Notes: generated by a model from the letters alone, not told the origin. Positions 1-11,359 are shown, counted from the stretch's first letter. The stretch is 64,000 nt of DNA from Macrolepiota albuminosa (GCA_027475525.1 JAMWFC010000088.1:1790439-1854438); one strand, 5' to 3'. Translations and numbers: made by a program.

Positions 1-937
1 GTATACCTTGGATGAAGTTACTTTACAAGTAGCCCGCCATCATCCCTAAAGCAAAGCACCTCAACTAGGGCAGATAACAGACATATGAGAGCTCACCTAT
101 AAGCAAAGGTCCTTCATCAGAAGCAATCTTAATTTTGTCCGCAAGAGAAAGCATCGAGACAGGCAGAACGGAAGTTGGCTAGCAGACTGATACAGATTCA
201 GGAGTTGATGAGGTGTGGAAGGATTGAGAGAAACTGTCTGAGTACCAAAAAATGACTTGAAGCAGTGCCGGAAACAAATGATATTTGCTAACAATATCTC
301 CTCGGATCAGGGTGATTATTGAAGGAGAGACAAGGCAAGGTTTGATGTCGAACTGATCCGTCCTGAGTGGAAGTCAGGAAGGTTGGCGACCATGACTCCC
401 AGTGGTTCAGCGCTTCAGACCTGGTTCACAGGCCCAGAGGAACCGCGAGAATTCAGAATACAACGTAGAAGGGCCTCGGGGACCTTCAAGATAAAATTGA
501 TGATGTTACGGCTTCAGAATGATCAATCAACAAGGGGAATTGACGTATCATCTGAAGGGCTCCATGATATCATTAATCTGATAATGATTCTGATTTCAAA
601 ACATTGATTTCAGCGAGACCCACGGATAAGAGACAAGAACGATTGCATGCAAGGACTTCGCCTTACTTAGGACGTTCTGAATGTCACGATGTCTCTGAGA
701 ACTTGGGGTGTATCTGTACTCAGGTAGCGTTTGTAATACGAATTGTCACCTCAGCATGACTGAAAAACTTCATGCCCGGAGTCCCCAGAATTAGCAGCAG
801 TACTTGGCCTGATTGTTGTCGCCCAGGTTATGCAAATTGACCAAATCAGCTTCATCTTTTTCCTATCAAAATTTTGTCTTTTGTGCCGTTAATGCCAAAG
901 CAACCTCAATCCCTGTGGAACTTGACATCGTTCATGA
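1..937. other. no gene recognised
   Basis: Only short open frames of 65-75 codons occur here and none has recognisable composition, motifs or splice structure. I see no repeat or RNA gene. Confidence 0.5.
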
Positions 938-1543
938 TTAATCGCTGTTCATGCCGGACACTAATAACTTCTCAATATTATTAACGCCTTCAGCCATATT
1001 TCCACTTGTCATTAACTGACTTCGAGTATCCAATTGAAACCTACTGCGCACAACCAGCCTGGTGTCTCGATCTTCTGCAACCAGCCAAGCAATCATCCTC
1101 TTCAAATAGATTAAATTCAGCAACGCTTCCCTGAATCCTGAAAGCAAAAAGTACCTTTGGACATCACATTCAGGGTCTTCATCTAAATGCTTGCATAGGC
1201 TTCCGTCGTGGTGACCGCGGGTGCGTCCCTGTAATGCCACCCTCCGGACCCTAAAGTTTACTACGATTTCCTCGCTACGTGTGACAAAAATGATTGGCCT
1301 CGAACTTTCATTAGAACGGCCATCATTGAAGGCGGTCTCGTTCTGAACCACCCAAATGTTTTCTGCAAATTTTCTTGCCCTATATATGGATGTTAGACAG
1401 CTAGAGATATGCGGCGTGCCTTTCGGTACAAGGACTGAAGAACAGGGGCTACTTTTGAAAGTATTGACTGATAGGATTCGGGTCGCATATCCTCTACCAA
1501 TCCATGTCGCCAGTCGATGAAGTTCCTCGGCTAGTGTGCACAT
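938..1543 (-). CDS. hypothetical protein, weakly supported
   Basis: This is an uninterrupted 201-codon frame on the minus strand. The predicted product is soluble, fairly rich in Arg and Leu, and has no signal peptide, membrane segment or motif that I recognise. An overlapping frame continues at 1494-1796, so an upstream exon is possible, but I cannot define a convincing splice pair. Length alone is the main support. It could be a chance frame or a remnant of a host gene. Confidence 0.25.
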   Translation of the reverse strand: MCTLAEELHRLATWIGRGYATRILSVNTFKSSPCSSVLVPKGTPHISSCLTSIYRARKFAENIWVVQNETAFNDGRSNESSRPIIFVTRSEEIVVNFRVRRVALQGRTRGHHDGSLCKHLDEDPECDVQRYFLLSGFREALLNLIYLKRMIAWLVAEDRDTRLVVRSRFQLDTRSQLMTSGNMAEGVNNIEKLLVSGMNSD

Positions 1544-1796
1544 ACATTTGTTGCTCTATCCACGCATTACGCTCCACCCGCGACGATGCAACCACTACTG
1601 CTTGAGAAGGGAGCAAGCCAACCGTGTATGACCTAGTTATCGGCATCCAGTCCACCGTCTGCCTCCTTTTTATCAGTGAGACCTGGCCCGCTCCTCCCGG
1701 CCAACTTTCAGTCGCACCTGTCAGTCGTAACTCTCGAGGTGGAAGAATTACTTCGACTAGGCAAGCTAGTGTGCTGGAGTTGCCACAAAAAAACAA

Positions 1797-3137
1797 AAAC
1801 TAGGTAGCTCAGTCTCTTCCATGGTGGTTGAGGGCAGATTGGTCTTTCGCGTTTTCTTAAGTCGGTTCCCTCGTTAATTTTGGCTATATTGCGACATATT
1901 GCATGTGATCTTGCTGTCTAGTCTAGGGCATATAACGGTGAGCTTGGAGATATTGACTCACATCCTAGAGAGTACAAAGAAATCATTCTGTCTTTGTGAT
2001 GTTTCCAAAGAGGAAAGAAGTAGTTCAACGACAAGACGGACGCAATGTTTGGTCCGAATAATAGATAAATAGGTATAAATACCGAAGCCAGCAATTTATC
2101 ACGCATTCCTCATGGAACCTGGTGCCCAAATAGTTTTATCCCAGGGATGCCGAACTGAGCGAATGTGGCGAAACAGTCTAAACAGTGAACTGCTCAAATG
2201 GCCCTGAGGCTCTTGCCTGGCTTGGATTTCGTGTTCTTTTTGACCTAAAAGACCTTGGACGCTCGTCAAACTCCCTGTCGTTGATCTTTGAATTTCTGTC
2301 CTATGCTTTGCAGACACAGAATACTTAAATATGAAAACGGCTGGTATTGTCGACGTCTGGCGGTTTCCTCAGAGACAGATTGATGTTCTCACGACCGGTC
2401 AATTTTTACATTAAGATATCAATCACACTCAACTGCCTGTCTTAACTCCTGATAGACAGACCGGGGCGGCGTTTGGACTATGCATAACTTGCAATCAGGG
2501 CACCGCAGTCTCTATCTAATCATCAAACTCTATCCGTTTGTTTCACCGTTGTCGGATTCATATAAGGCTTTTCTTAGATTCTTATGTGCTAATATCTGTA
2601 GTCTAGTCTCCGGGCGCTTTAACACCTGTAAATTTGTCGCCAAGCCCTGCTTGCGGGAACAATCCGCCCGAAATCACCCTCATCTCAAACAGTTACATTC
2701 CCAGCTTCCCTGAGGCTTTCCACCCCACTTTGTACTGTTCGTCCTTTCTTTCTCGGTGACTATCACAATCAGCAAGTGACCGCTCTTTCGTGTTCTGTGA
2801 ATCTCTAACCTCTTATGTCTGGATCACCGCTCCGTCGATCTCGCCCGTCTGTTTGTTTACCCATGTTCAGTGTTTGATATGTTGGAACCACTCAGCACCA
2901 ATCCTATCAATCAACGGCCATTTGCTTTCAGCGCCGATTGCCATACCTGTGTTCCTCTTTCCCGCGATTTTGGAACTCTGTTACGAAATCGCTTTACTCT
3001 CTGTTCGATTCCTCATGTCGAACACACTCGTACTGATGGACTGTTGATCTCATAGTCACGGTCGCTCAGTCAGCCGGCTGTTCGCGGGCGTTACAAAATC
3101 CTACAGTTCGATTTTGTGCATTCCTATCTCAAGATCC
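1797..3137. other. intergenic, upstream of the membrane protein gene
   Basis: Only scattered short frames of 60-85 codons are present, some with hydrophobic stretches but no splice logic. The last few hundred bases probably include the promoter and 5' leader of the gene starting at 3138. I see no other feature. Confidence 0.45.
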
Positions 3138-4572
3138 ATGACTCCTGAAGAACGCTCCATCCTTCATACAATTGGTAATAACTTCGTATATAACACCTGG
3201 CATACAGCTATTACGACATTGTTCTATGGTAAACACTTCACTTTCTAGAAACCAGTGTAGCTAACTATCTCATTTCAAAGGTCTGTATCTTGTCATTTTT
3301 GTCATATCGACCATGAGTTTCCTGTGCGTTTATTCCCCGTCTTGGTAGCAAACCTCACATGTCTACGATGATATTTACAGGTCTCGCAGGACAAAATTTC
3401 TTAGCAGTCGGATATTATTCTTCTCGAACGTCGTGTCTTTTCTCGTAGCGACTGTACAATGGGGTGATTTTGTTGGAGACTATGTATCCCAGATTCATTC
3501 GTCCTTCTTGGATGGTGTTGACCAGCCATTCGACGCGACAAGGCTCACAATCATCGAATTGCAAATGTTTCCAGCAGTTATAGTCAGCAATTGGTCATCA
3601 CATCTCCTGGTAAGGAACTGCTGTTTAATTATAGGATCTTCCATAATGACTTCGTTCTGTAGCCATTTATTGCTGATATTATCGTTGTGTGGAGATCTTG
3701 GGTCTTGTTCAGGGATAACAAATGGCTGATCGCAGGTAGCCATTTATTGCTGATATTATCGTTGTGTGGAGATCTTGGGTCTTGTTCAGGGATAACAAAT
3801 GGCTGATCGCAGGCCCTGTCGTTCTTCTTATTGCTGCAACAGGTAAGGAGATAGTGACTCTACAGGTTCTTCAGATTTGATAGTCAATGACCTTCGTGAA
3901 CAGCTGCGAGCATAACATATCTTGGATTGACTTCTTCCTTGCGCGGATATATTGCGGATGACTCTGGCAAAAACAACTCAATCGAGAGCATCTATACAGC
4001 ATTCCTCGGGCTTTCGTTAGCAACAAACTTAGCTTACACATTACTTGTCTTTTACAAGCTTTGGTGAGCACCTACATCTTGTGGCGCATTCAGACCGATT
4101 TATCTAGTGTTCAGGACCCATCGATGCCTAGTTAGTAGGCGAGGTTCTCATACTCCGGCTGAACGAGCGCTTCTTGTTCTCGTCGAATCCGGAGCACTCT
4201 TTTGCTTATTCCAAGTAAGTAATCTTCACCTGTTTTTGCGATTCTGAACGGCCTCGACTGTTCTTCAGGTAGCGATGTTAGGCTTAGTATTGGTACCAAA
4301 GGGTATATCGCCTTCTTTCAACGTTGTCCTTGGCATTGTACTCTGCACGTATACTTTATGCTGTGTATGTATCCAAATTTCATATAGAAGCCATCTGACG
4401 ATTTCGATTTGCATCTTTGCAGGCTATCTACCCTCCGGTCGTTGTGCTTTTGATTAATTACCAGAAAGCCCCTGCCGTGATGACTTATGCTCCGCCTTCC
4501 CACACTGATGAGGAGGTTGGGTTTACGTCTGGTGTTGAAGATGTGCGGACGCAGACTGCTGAACCTGAATAG
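3138..4572 (+). CDS. multi-pass membrane protein of an Agaricomycete-expanded family
   Basis: Eight exons can be joined by GT..AG introns: 3138-3228, 3281-3323, 3381-3609, 3740-3842, 3904-4063, 4115-4214, 4269-4364 and 4423-4572. They sum to 972 nt, exactly 324 codons, provided one copy of the 77-bp duplication at 3660-3813 is removed. The product is about 323 aa with several hydrophobic segments. A tract reading FIADIIVVWRSWVLF follows the fourth splice junction, and the tail is hydrophilic. This layout is typical of a large family of uncharacterised seven-helix-like proteins in mushrooms; the function is unknown. The exact frame sum makes the model strong. Without collapsing the duplication the gene would look broken. 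Confidence 0.8.
3660..3813. repeat. exact 77-bp tandem duplication (probable assembly artefact)
   Basis: Unit 3660-3736 is repeated at 3737-3813. It lies across exon 4 of the membrane protein gene and would destroy its frame. Confidence 0.95.
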
Positions 4573-4739
4573 ATCAAAGATACAGACAGGACACTCAATG
4601 AGAATCAGACAGCGATAATTGGAACTTCGGTTCAGTAGTCGGTAAAACTAAAGAACTGAAAGACTCCTGGGCGAGGAAGTGATCACGTGTTATCAATTAT
4701 GTAAGTGGGCTTCCTCAGTGGATGGTCGCAACACAGACT
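4573..4739. other. 3' flank of the membrane protein gene
   Basis: A short interval between the stop codon and the hairpin-rich Helitron end. Nothing recognisable. Confidence 0.4.
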
Positions 4740-4764
4740 ACTACGAGCTGCGCTGCGTGCCTTC

Positions 4765-4918
4765 GGCACGCAGCTAGCATCTCGTTGGGGGCTTCGCCCC
4801 CAAACCCCCCCCAACTAAGCCTCCACCCTAACCTCACTTCGGGCACGCAGCTAGCATCTCGTTGGGGGCTTCGCCCCCAAACCCCCCCCAACTAAGCCTC
4901 CACCCTAACCTCACTTCG
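4765..4918. repeat. exact 77-bp tandem duplication (probable artefact)
   Basis: Unit 4765-4841 is repeated at 4842-4918, inside the Helitron terminal hairpin module. Confidence 0.9.
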
Positions 4919-5021
4919 TTTGGTTAGGGCTCCAAGTATGTATAGCTTCGCCCCCAAACCCCCCCCAACTAAGCCTCCACCCTAACCTCACTTCGTTTGG
5001 TTAGGGCTCCAAGTATGTATA
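4868..5021. repeat. exact 77-bp tandem duplication (probable artefact)
   Basis: Unit 4868-4944 is repeated at 4945-5021, overlapping the previous duplication. Confidence 0.85.
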
Positions 5022-5577
5022 AGTAACTCAGCCTCCACCCTAACCTCACTTCGTTCGGTTAGGGCTCCAAATATGTATAAGTAACTCAGCATCCACCTTA
5101 ACCTCACTTCGTTCGGTTAAGGCTCCAAATATATATAAGTAACTTAGTTTCTACCTGAACCTCACTTCGTTCGGTTAAGGCTTCAAATTCAATTTTGCTG
5201 CATGCCTTTGGCATGCAGCTAGTATTTCATTAAGAGCTTTGCCTCTAAACCTCCTCCAACATAGCCTCTACTCTAACCTCACTTCGTTCGGTTAGAGCTC
5301 CAAGTATGTATAAGTCACTCAACCTCCACCCTAACCTCACTTCGTTCGGTTAGAGCTTCAAATATGTATAGAAAACTCAGTGCTGAATCTCAGCCTCAAC
5401 CTCACTTTGTTTGGTTAAAACTTCAAATATATATAAATAACTCAATTTTAAAATCAATTTCAATATTATATATTGTCATAATATATTTTCAACAACAGCT
5501 ATTACTTGTATTTATTCTATATTAAGTGCTATAATTTTGATATATTAGTTTATATTGTTTATTTTATTAAAAGTAAC

Positions 5578-6909
5578 TTACATTTGTAAACCATTTAAAA
5601 TTTCTTGATATACAATATTAGTTGTTCTTCGTGATGTATTTTCTGGTAATAAAATAACTTTGATACGATTACCTGATGTACATCGAGAAAGTGCGACATA
5701 AAGCTGTCCATGTGAAAAAACTGGTGATTGAAGATTCAATCCAACATGTTTGACTGATTGGCCTTGTGATTTGTTTATAGTCATAGCAAATGCTAAACGA
5801 ACAGGAAATTGTCTTCTACGCAATGGAATAGGAAGATCTTCTTCAGATGCATCAAGATTGATTCTTGGAATAAAAACAGAAGATCCTGCAAATTTAGCAT
5901 CACCACTGATAATTCGACATTGCAAAACACGGCGGCCAATATTTGTAACTATCATTCTTGTTCCATTGCAAAGACCTTTAGATGGATCAAGATTTCGAAG
6001 AAGCATGACTGGAACACCAATTTTTAAAACTAATTTTGCTAAAGGTAATCCACTTGCAGCTAAAGAATTAAGATATTCCATAGGATATGGTGGAAATGCA
6101 TTGTTATTATGAGATTCAATGTGTACAGAATCTGCACTCCACAATATTTTTTCTTCACCTGAAAATTGATTAAGGACTTTTAAGTTGATATCATCTACAT
6201 CAGAATTTGTACATGAAAGAATTGTTCGATCTAGATAATATTGATCATTATGAGCATGTGCAATGTCAGGATATGTAGATGCAATTAGGCCTTTAATTGA
6301 GTTATCATTGCACATCATTGTTTCTGGAATTTGAATTGTTTCTCCAGGCCCTAAATTTTTTCCTGCACCAATATCCAATAACCAAGCTGCATGAGCAACA
6401 TTTTCTGGAGTTTGTTCTAAGCGCATATTTTGAACTAAATAAAATACTTCAATTTCTTTCCACAATCTTCCTTTACTTAAAGAAGCAGCAATAATCTGTT
6501 GCCTCAATCCTCTTGGAATAACTGGTAATGTTTGTCGAAAATCTCCTCCAAAAACTATAGTAATTCCACCAAATGGTTTGTCATTATTTAAAACATCTCT
6601 TAAAGCACGATCTACAGAATCAATAGCATTTTTATGTTGCATTGGAACTTCATTCCAAATTATAAGTTTTGTTTGTACTATAACTTGATGTAAATTTGTT
6701 CCTTGTTTAATATTTGCAACAGAAGTATCTATAGCAGGAATCAGTATTTTAAAGCGTGAATGTGCAGTGCGACCACCTTCTAATAGCAAAGCAGCAATTC
6801 CAGATGAAGCTACACATAATGCAACATTTCCATTAGAACGAATAGCAGCAGCTAGAGTATTGCAAACAAAAGTCTTTCCACATCCACCTGCACTGTGAAG
6901 AAAAATCAT
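5578..6909 (-). CDS. Helitron PIF1-like helicase domain (C-terminal part of RepHel)
   Basis: A 443-codon frame with the full set of superfamily 1 PIF1 helicase motifs: Walker A SAGGCGKTF near the start, a Walker B-like IIWNEVPM, GGDFRQTLPV (motif III), TINKSQGQS (motif V) and VALSRCTSGNR (motif VI). It supplies the DNA-unwinding activity for rolling-circle transposition. The preceding domain (6961-7809) is in the same frame and separated only by one TAG at 6961-6963, so this is a domain of a larger protein and not an independent gene. The first Met is therefore only the first Met after that stop. Confidence 0.85.
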   Translation of the reverse strand: MIFLHSAGGCGKTFVCNTLAAAIRSNGNVALCVASSGIAALLLEGGRTAHSRFKILIPAIDTSVANIKQGTNLHQVIVQTKLIIWNEVPMQHKNAIDSVDRALRDVLNNDKPFGGITIVFGGDFRQTLPVIPRGLRQQIIAASLSKGRLWKEIEVFYLVQNMRLEQTPENVAHAAWLLDIGAGKNLGPGETIQIPETMMCNDNSIKGLIASTYPDIAHAHNDQYYLDRTILSCTNSDVDDINLKVLNQFSGEEKILWSADSVHIESHNNNAFPPYPMEYLNSLAASGLPLAKLVLKIGVPVMLLRNLDPSKGLCNGTRMIVTNIGRRVLQCRIISGDAKFAGSSVFIPRINLDASEEDLPIPLRRRQFPVRLAFAMTINKSQGQSVKHVGLNLQSPVFSHGQLYVALSRCTSGNRIKVILLPENTSRRTTNIVYQEILNGLQM

Positions 6910-6960
6910 TTTTCCAGAATTGTTATTTACAGAATTTATAACAGCATTGAAAACATTTGA

Positions 6961-7809
6961 CTATTCAATATTGAACTTGGCTTTGTTTTCATTAACAGTT
7001 CTTTTCAATGCTTCAACATCATAACTTAACTCATCTTGTAATAGCCAATTATCAGGAATATCATTCCACATTTCATTTTCAGAAGGTTCTGTAGGTAATG
7101 GCATATTTGGAAAATCTTTTAAAGTTTTTCCTGACTGCATTAATTTTTCATTAATAAGATAAAGACCATAATCATATATTGTTTCTTCTTCAAAATGCCG
7201 ACCTCTATATTGTCTCATTCTTTCTAATCTGCGTTGAAGATCATCACAAATATATTGTTTAAAGCGATTCCAAAGATCTTCAGGAGTAGTAGGAGCACAG
7301 TGAAGTAAAATAGTACAAAAAAGTAATCGAAGAGTTGTTCCTGTTTGCATTGGAGCAGCTTCACTTAGACATTGAATCCATTCTGCATCATCTTCTAAAA
7401 GACCACGGGCATTACATGCTTCTTTATATGTTCTATATTCAATACCATTAACTGTTTTTAATTCAATCCATGATGTAGCATTCATTACAACAGTTAGAAG
7501 CATTCGAAGATAAAATCTCTCTCCTTGAGAAGGTGAAGCAAAATACATTCTTCCAATTGCATATCCTCTTTGCCGATTTTTCCAACTTCGTGTTTTTGCT
7601 TCATAAACAAATTTTGTAGGAAAATTTTGATAAGTAGTATTATTGTTTGGAAATTTTTGATTAGCTTCAAACCAAGCAGTCAAAGCAGTCTTTTCTAAAT
7701 TTTCTCTAGCAGCAACAGCTTCCAAAGATTCATTATCTTGAAAAAAAACTTCATGTTGACCTTCTAAATGTACAGGAAGGCGATAAACAGAAGGCTCTTC
7801 AGCATGCAT
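6961..7809 (-). pseudogene. Helitron RepHel central region (between Rep and helicase)
   Basis: A 282-codon frame matching the segment that follows the Rep domain in Helitron proteins, including PSVYRLPVHLEGQ. It is separated from the upstream Rep fragment by the 77-bp duplication at 7842-7995; collapsing one unit makes the two read through in one frame. At its end an in-frame TAG (6961-6963) interrupts the join to the helicase. The context suggests an original Gln codon CAG, a single C-to-T change. The real start is far upstream; the Met at 7809 is only the first after the duplication. Confidence 0.7.
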
Positions 7810-7841
7810 ATTAAATTCAAAAATATGCCAGCATGCTTCAG

Positions 7842-7995
7842 GAGCTGAAATATATCGAGCATCTAAATGTTCTTTAATTTCATCTCTTTGATTTGGCTCT
7901 CTAGAAATTTCTAATGTAGAGCTGAAATATATCGAGCATCTAAATGTTCTTTAATTTCATCTCTTTGATTTGGCTCTCTAGAAATTTCTAATGTA
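7842..7995. repeat. exact 77-bp tandem duplication (probable artefact)
   Basis: Unit 7842-7918 is repeated at 7919-7995 and breaks the Helitron RepHel frame. Confidence 0.95.
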
Positions 7996-8435
7996 GTATG
8001 ATCATGTCCTTTATAAATATATTTATGAATATATTTAATTGCTTCAACTGAAGCACATATTTCAACATTGATGTGGCATTGATATTTTGCTGAAAGATAA
8101 GGATTATATGGTACAACATCACGATTATCATAATGATGACCATTTTTTACAAAATGACGACCATTGTTAGGTCGAGCATATTGAGGATATCCATTGTCAC
8201 CAAAATGAGTTGTTTCTCGAAATTCTTTTGGATATCTTTTTGAACATTTTCCATCTACCATACATTTAGCATCTGGCTTTATATTTCCACATGGACCATG
8301 AACCATATTTGTAGTAATAACTTTATAAAGTTCAGGCTGAGTAACTGGATCAGGAATTTGAGCTGAAACCATAGAATCAACTTGCATTGCATCTCTAATT
8401 CTATGCTGTTCATGAAGAAATATTAAGATATGCAT
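7911..8435 (-). CDS. Helitron Rep nuclease domain, catalytic tyrosine part
   Basis: A fragment of the HUH Rep domain. It begins with the MHILIFL segment shared with the neighbouring fragment through the 77-bp duplication and contains KYIHKYIYKGHDHTT, the two-tyrosine motif that cleaves and joins DNA in Helitron Rep proteins. Both tyrosines appear intact. The fragment ends in the next duplication at 7842-7995. Read without the duplications it connects upstream to 8423-9704 and downstream to 6961-7809. Confidence 0.8.
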   Translation of the reverse strand: MHILIFLHEQHRIRDAMQVDSMVSAQIPDPVTQPELYKVITTNMVHGPCGNIKPDAKCMVDGKCSKRYPKEFRETTHFGDNGYPQYARPNNGRHFVKNGHHYDNRDVVPYNPYLSAKYQCHINVEICASVEAIKYIHKYIYKGHDHTTLEISREPNQRDEIKEHLDARYISALH

Positions 8436-8545
8436 ATGCAGTAAACTTCTTTTCTGAAATTCAATAGTTCTCTAATTCTATGCTGTTCATGAAGAAATAT
8501 TAAGATATGCATATGCAGTAAACTTCTTTTCTGAAATTCAATAGT
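8392..8545. repeat. exact 77-bp tandem duplication (probable artefact)
   Basis: Unit 8392-8468 is repeated at 8469-8545, splitting the Rep domain right at the HUH motif. Confidence 0.95.
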
Positions 8546-9704
8546 GTGCACATATGCTACTACATTTCCAAAAATACCATCTTTAAGTTCTTTTAAAATA
8601 GCATTTTTTTTTAGTTCAAAAACACGTGCAACAATATCAGGTCGATCAGCAGCTGTTTGTTTTTTTCCATTAATAGTAGGTTCTTTTAAAAGAGCTTCTT
8701 CAATTTCAGTCCACTTTGGATTTGCAGTCATAGTCATAAAAATATCAGGTTTTCGAAAATGTCTACAAATAGCCATAGAATCTTGAAAAAGTTGTTGCAT
8801 TTGTCTTTCACTTCCGGTATGAGAAGCAGGAAGAATAACACGACGGCTTTGATGTGGTAATTGTTCATCTCCAGCAGCAGCATCAACAACACCTTGATAC
8901 ACTTCAGCTCTAATTTTTTTTTGATTATGTCTAACCCAATTAAGTTTGGTTTGTTCAATTGAAGCCCATGCATCAACAATATATTGCTGAAATAATTTAC
9001 CACTCCAAAGTAAAGCAGCATTGGCTTCTGAAGTTCTTTGTTGAAGCTGATAAGCATAATAAGCAGTTTCAGTAATATATTGTGTTCTGCGCTGACCTTG
9101 TGGTCCAGACTGAGAAGGAATATTCAAATGAAATCCATGTTCTCCAGTTGGAAATATAAGTGTATAGTGTAATGGTGTATATGCTGAATGTAAATGACTA
9201 ATTTGTTTTAGCTGACTACCACGCAAATGCAAAATTATATCTCGATGATCAGAACGCTCTTCAGAACCATCTCCAGGAATAACAGCAGCTACTCCTTCTT
9301 GTTCATTTGGATTATTATATCTTCTATGATCTCCAAAATCAGCTCGAAGTTTGACATGAATTTTTTGTGGCTGATTTTCTGGAACATCTCTCATAATTTG
9401 ATAAGCTTGTTTATATAAACCAATATATGGATTGACACGCCAAATCATATCTTGCAAAATTGCCATAATTGCTGGATCTAATCCAGGATTATTACGTTGT
9501 CGTAAAGCTAATTGTTCATTATGATCATAAAAGTATAATTGTGCATATATAGGATTATGACCTTCAGTAGGAAGTAAAGCGCCTGTAAGATGATGAAGTT
9601 CTCCATTAATTCGAAAACTATATGGGCCTGGAGCATTTGTAATAGCATGATCAATTTTTACACCTAAAGAAGTAAATGCAAATGCTGCATTATATTGACT
9701 GGGC
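8423..9704 (-). CDS. Helitron Rep domain, HUH part
   Basis: The frame with a Met runs 8423-9466, but the same frame stays open upstream to about 9704, where the 77-bp duplication at 9623-9776 breaks it. It contains the Helitron-like N-terminal domain, and near its end SLLHMHILIF, the HUH metal-binding motif of rolling-circle nucleases. Together with the tyrosine fragment at 7911-8435 it forms a complete Rep domain once the duplication at 8392-8545 is collapsed. Composition is AT-rich like the rest of the element. Confidence 0.8.
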
Positions 9705-9776
9705 CTGGAGCATTTGTAATAGCATGATCAATTTTTACACCTAAAGAAGTAAATGCAAATGCTGCATTATATTGAC
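9623..9776. repeat. exact 77-bp tandem duplication (probable artefact)
   Basis: Unit 9623-9699 is repeated at 9700-9776, inside the Helitron protein upstream of the Rep domain. Confidence 0.95.
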
Positions 9777-9876
9777 GAATATATGCTTTAAAAGATTGAG
9801 AAAGAAGATGATGGCCATGTAACAAATCAAGAAGTTCATGTGGAGCATTTTTTAATTTGGGTAAAATAATTTGACC

Positions 9877-10575
9877 TTATAAGCAACATATGCCAAATTT
9901 TGGATTATTTTGAGTAGATTTACTAAGTTTTTCAGAATCAAAATGTAAAGCTTGACAGTGTGGGCATGAAATATTCATAGATCCAATAGTATGCTTTTCA
10001 GGTTCATTTATATAAGGTTGTCTTCCTTGTAGAAGCAAAGCATTTCTTTGTTGACCTCGATGATTTGGTCTTTGAACTGGTTGATTTTCAACTTCAACTT
10101 CTTGTAATATATTTTGTTCTTCTGGTATATGCATTGCAGGATTGTGATTATTTAAATTTTGTTCTTCAAAATTATTTATATTTTGCATAGGTTCTTCAAA
10201 GTATTCAAGAGGATTTTGCATCAATTGATTCCAAGCTGCTTGAATATTTATCAACTCAATATCTTCTTGAAAAGCAAGATTTTGCTGATCATGATCATTA
10301 ACATCATTAACATTTTCTTCTAATTCAGCTGCATGTTCATGTTCCCAAAAATGCAAGATTCTTTGAGCTACAACTTCATTCAAAGGTCCATATTCTGGAT
10401 CATAATTCATATTTGCTTGTTGAGCTCTCAACTCAGCTATAGCAGCATTTTGAGCCTGTCTTTGTATTTCATCTTGTCTTAATCTTTCTTGTTCTTGTAA
10501 ATTAGCTACAATTCTCTGTCTTTCTTGCTCTTGTGCAACAGCTAATGCTTGTTGTTGTGCTGCAACATGTCTCAT
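9877..10575 (-). pseudogene. Helitron protein, N-terminal region with zinc-ribbon-like cysteines
   Basis: A 232-codon frame, very rich in Gln, Asn and Glu and probably coiled coil in its first third. It ends with a cysteine cluster (SCPHCQALHF ... FGICCL) like the zinc-binding segment that precedes Rep in many Helitron proteins. An in-frame TAA at 9877-9879 ends it, but coding sequence with GQIILPKLKN continues in the same frame toward Rep. The parsimonious ancestor of the stop is CAA (Gln), a C-to-T change in CpA context. The upstream part connects to 10572-11267 across the 77-bp duplication at 10543-10696. Confidence 0.7.
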
Positions 10576-10696
10576 CCTTTGTTGTTGTGATAATGCAAGA
10601 AGTGCTTGCTGTCGCTCAGTAATGCTTGTTGTTGTGCTGCAACATGTCTCATCCTTTGTTGTTGTGATAATGCAAGAAGTGCTTGCTGTCGCTCAG
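10543..10696. repeat. exact 77-bp tandem duplication (probable artefact)
   Basis: Unit 10543-10619 is repeated at 10620-10696 in the Gln-rich part of the Helitron protein. Confidence 0.95.
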
Positions 10697-11267
10697 CAGC
10701 ATTTCTTTGACTTTCTTGCTCATAAAAATAATTCAGTCTTTGTTTATGATTAGATGCCATCTCTTTATATGCAATATCTCCTCGTGTTAAATTATTAAGT
10801 GCAGGATCTGCATGTCCACTGGATATATCATGTAATGGACCTCTAAGTCTTGAAGAAGATGTAGAGGCAGCATTAAAAGATTGCCTAGCAGATGGAATAT
10901 TTGCAATAGGAGCATGAGGAATAGATGTAGATGTAGACTGAGCAGGTTGATTAATTTGTCTTTGTCTTCTGTTTCTTAAAGGTACAGGTGCAGGTGGCAC
11001 ATATTGAGGAATAGGGTTCTGCAAAGGAGCATCCCAACCCTCAGGTAAATGAGTCTCAGGTATATTAAAGGAAAAAGGATCATTGACAGCAGCAGGCTGT
11101 CTAATAGGAATATCAAGCCTCTCAGAAGTTTCAGAAGCAGTAACTACAGAATTAGAAGCACGATTATTTTGTGCAATTGGCTCAAAATGAAGAGGTGCTA
11201 TAGATATAGCACCACTATTTAGAGATCTGTTACTTCTATTTGCACGACGATCATCAGGATCAGTCAT
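10572..11267 (-). CDS. Helitron protein, extreme N-terminal low-complexity region
   Basis: A 231-codon frame rich in Ser, Asn, Pro and Gln, with a repeated QQQALL-type tract at the end shared with the next fragment. No catalytic motif. The frame stays open upstream of the Met at 11267 to about 11357, where a TTTAG acceptor-like sequence (minus strand) and a GTAAGT donor near 11412 suggest one short intron. The true start is uncertain. Confidence 0.55.
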   Translation of the reverse strand: MTDPDDRRANRSNRSLNSGAISIAPLHFEPIAQNNRASNSVVTASETSERLDIPIRQPAAVNDPFSFNIPETHLPEGWDAPLQNPIPQYVPPAPVPLRNRRQRQINQPAQSTSTSIPHAPIANIPSARQSFNAASTSSSRLRGPLHDISSGHADPALNNLTRGDIAYKEMASNHKQRLNYFYEQESQRNAAERQQALLALSQQQRMRHVAAQQQALLSDSKHFLHYHNNKG

Positions 11268-11359
11268 TTGAAGTTGCTGAAGTCGACTCTGAGTGCGAGA
11301 TTGCTGTCTTTGACTTTCAGGAGTAGTAGGAACTTGATTTTGATTGGTAGAAGATGACC

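Larger units (their letters stand above)
4740..5460. repeat. Helitron terminal hairpins and 58-bp minisatellite
   Basis: Two palindromes come first (4751-4773 region, then GGGGGCTTCGCCCCC). An array follows whose units share TAACCTCACTTCGTTCGGTT and are spaced about 58 bp (anchors near 4989, 5047, 5105, 5163, 5280, 5338, 5404). A decayed second copy of the hairpin module sits at about 5198-5275, differing mainly by C-to-T and G-to-A changes. Two 77-bp duplications (below) inflate the first part. Confidence 0.75.

Noticed and set aside
2480..3055. Plus-strand open frames of 60-85 codons upstream of the membrane protein
   Set aside because: No continuity with the spliced gene and no motifs; the eight-exon model starting at 3138 already gives a complete in-frame protein.
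4905..5455. 58-bp spaced repeats considered as a CRISPR array
   Set aside because: The repeats form a diverged minisatellite without unique spacers, lie at a Helitron end, and the genome is eukaryotic.
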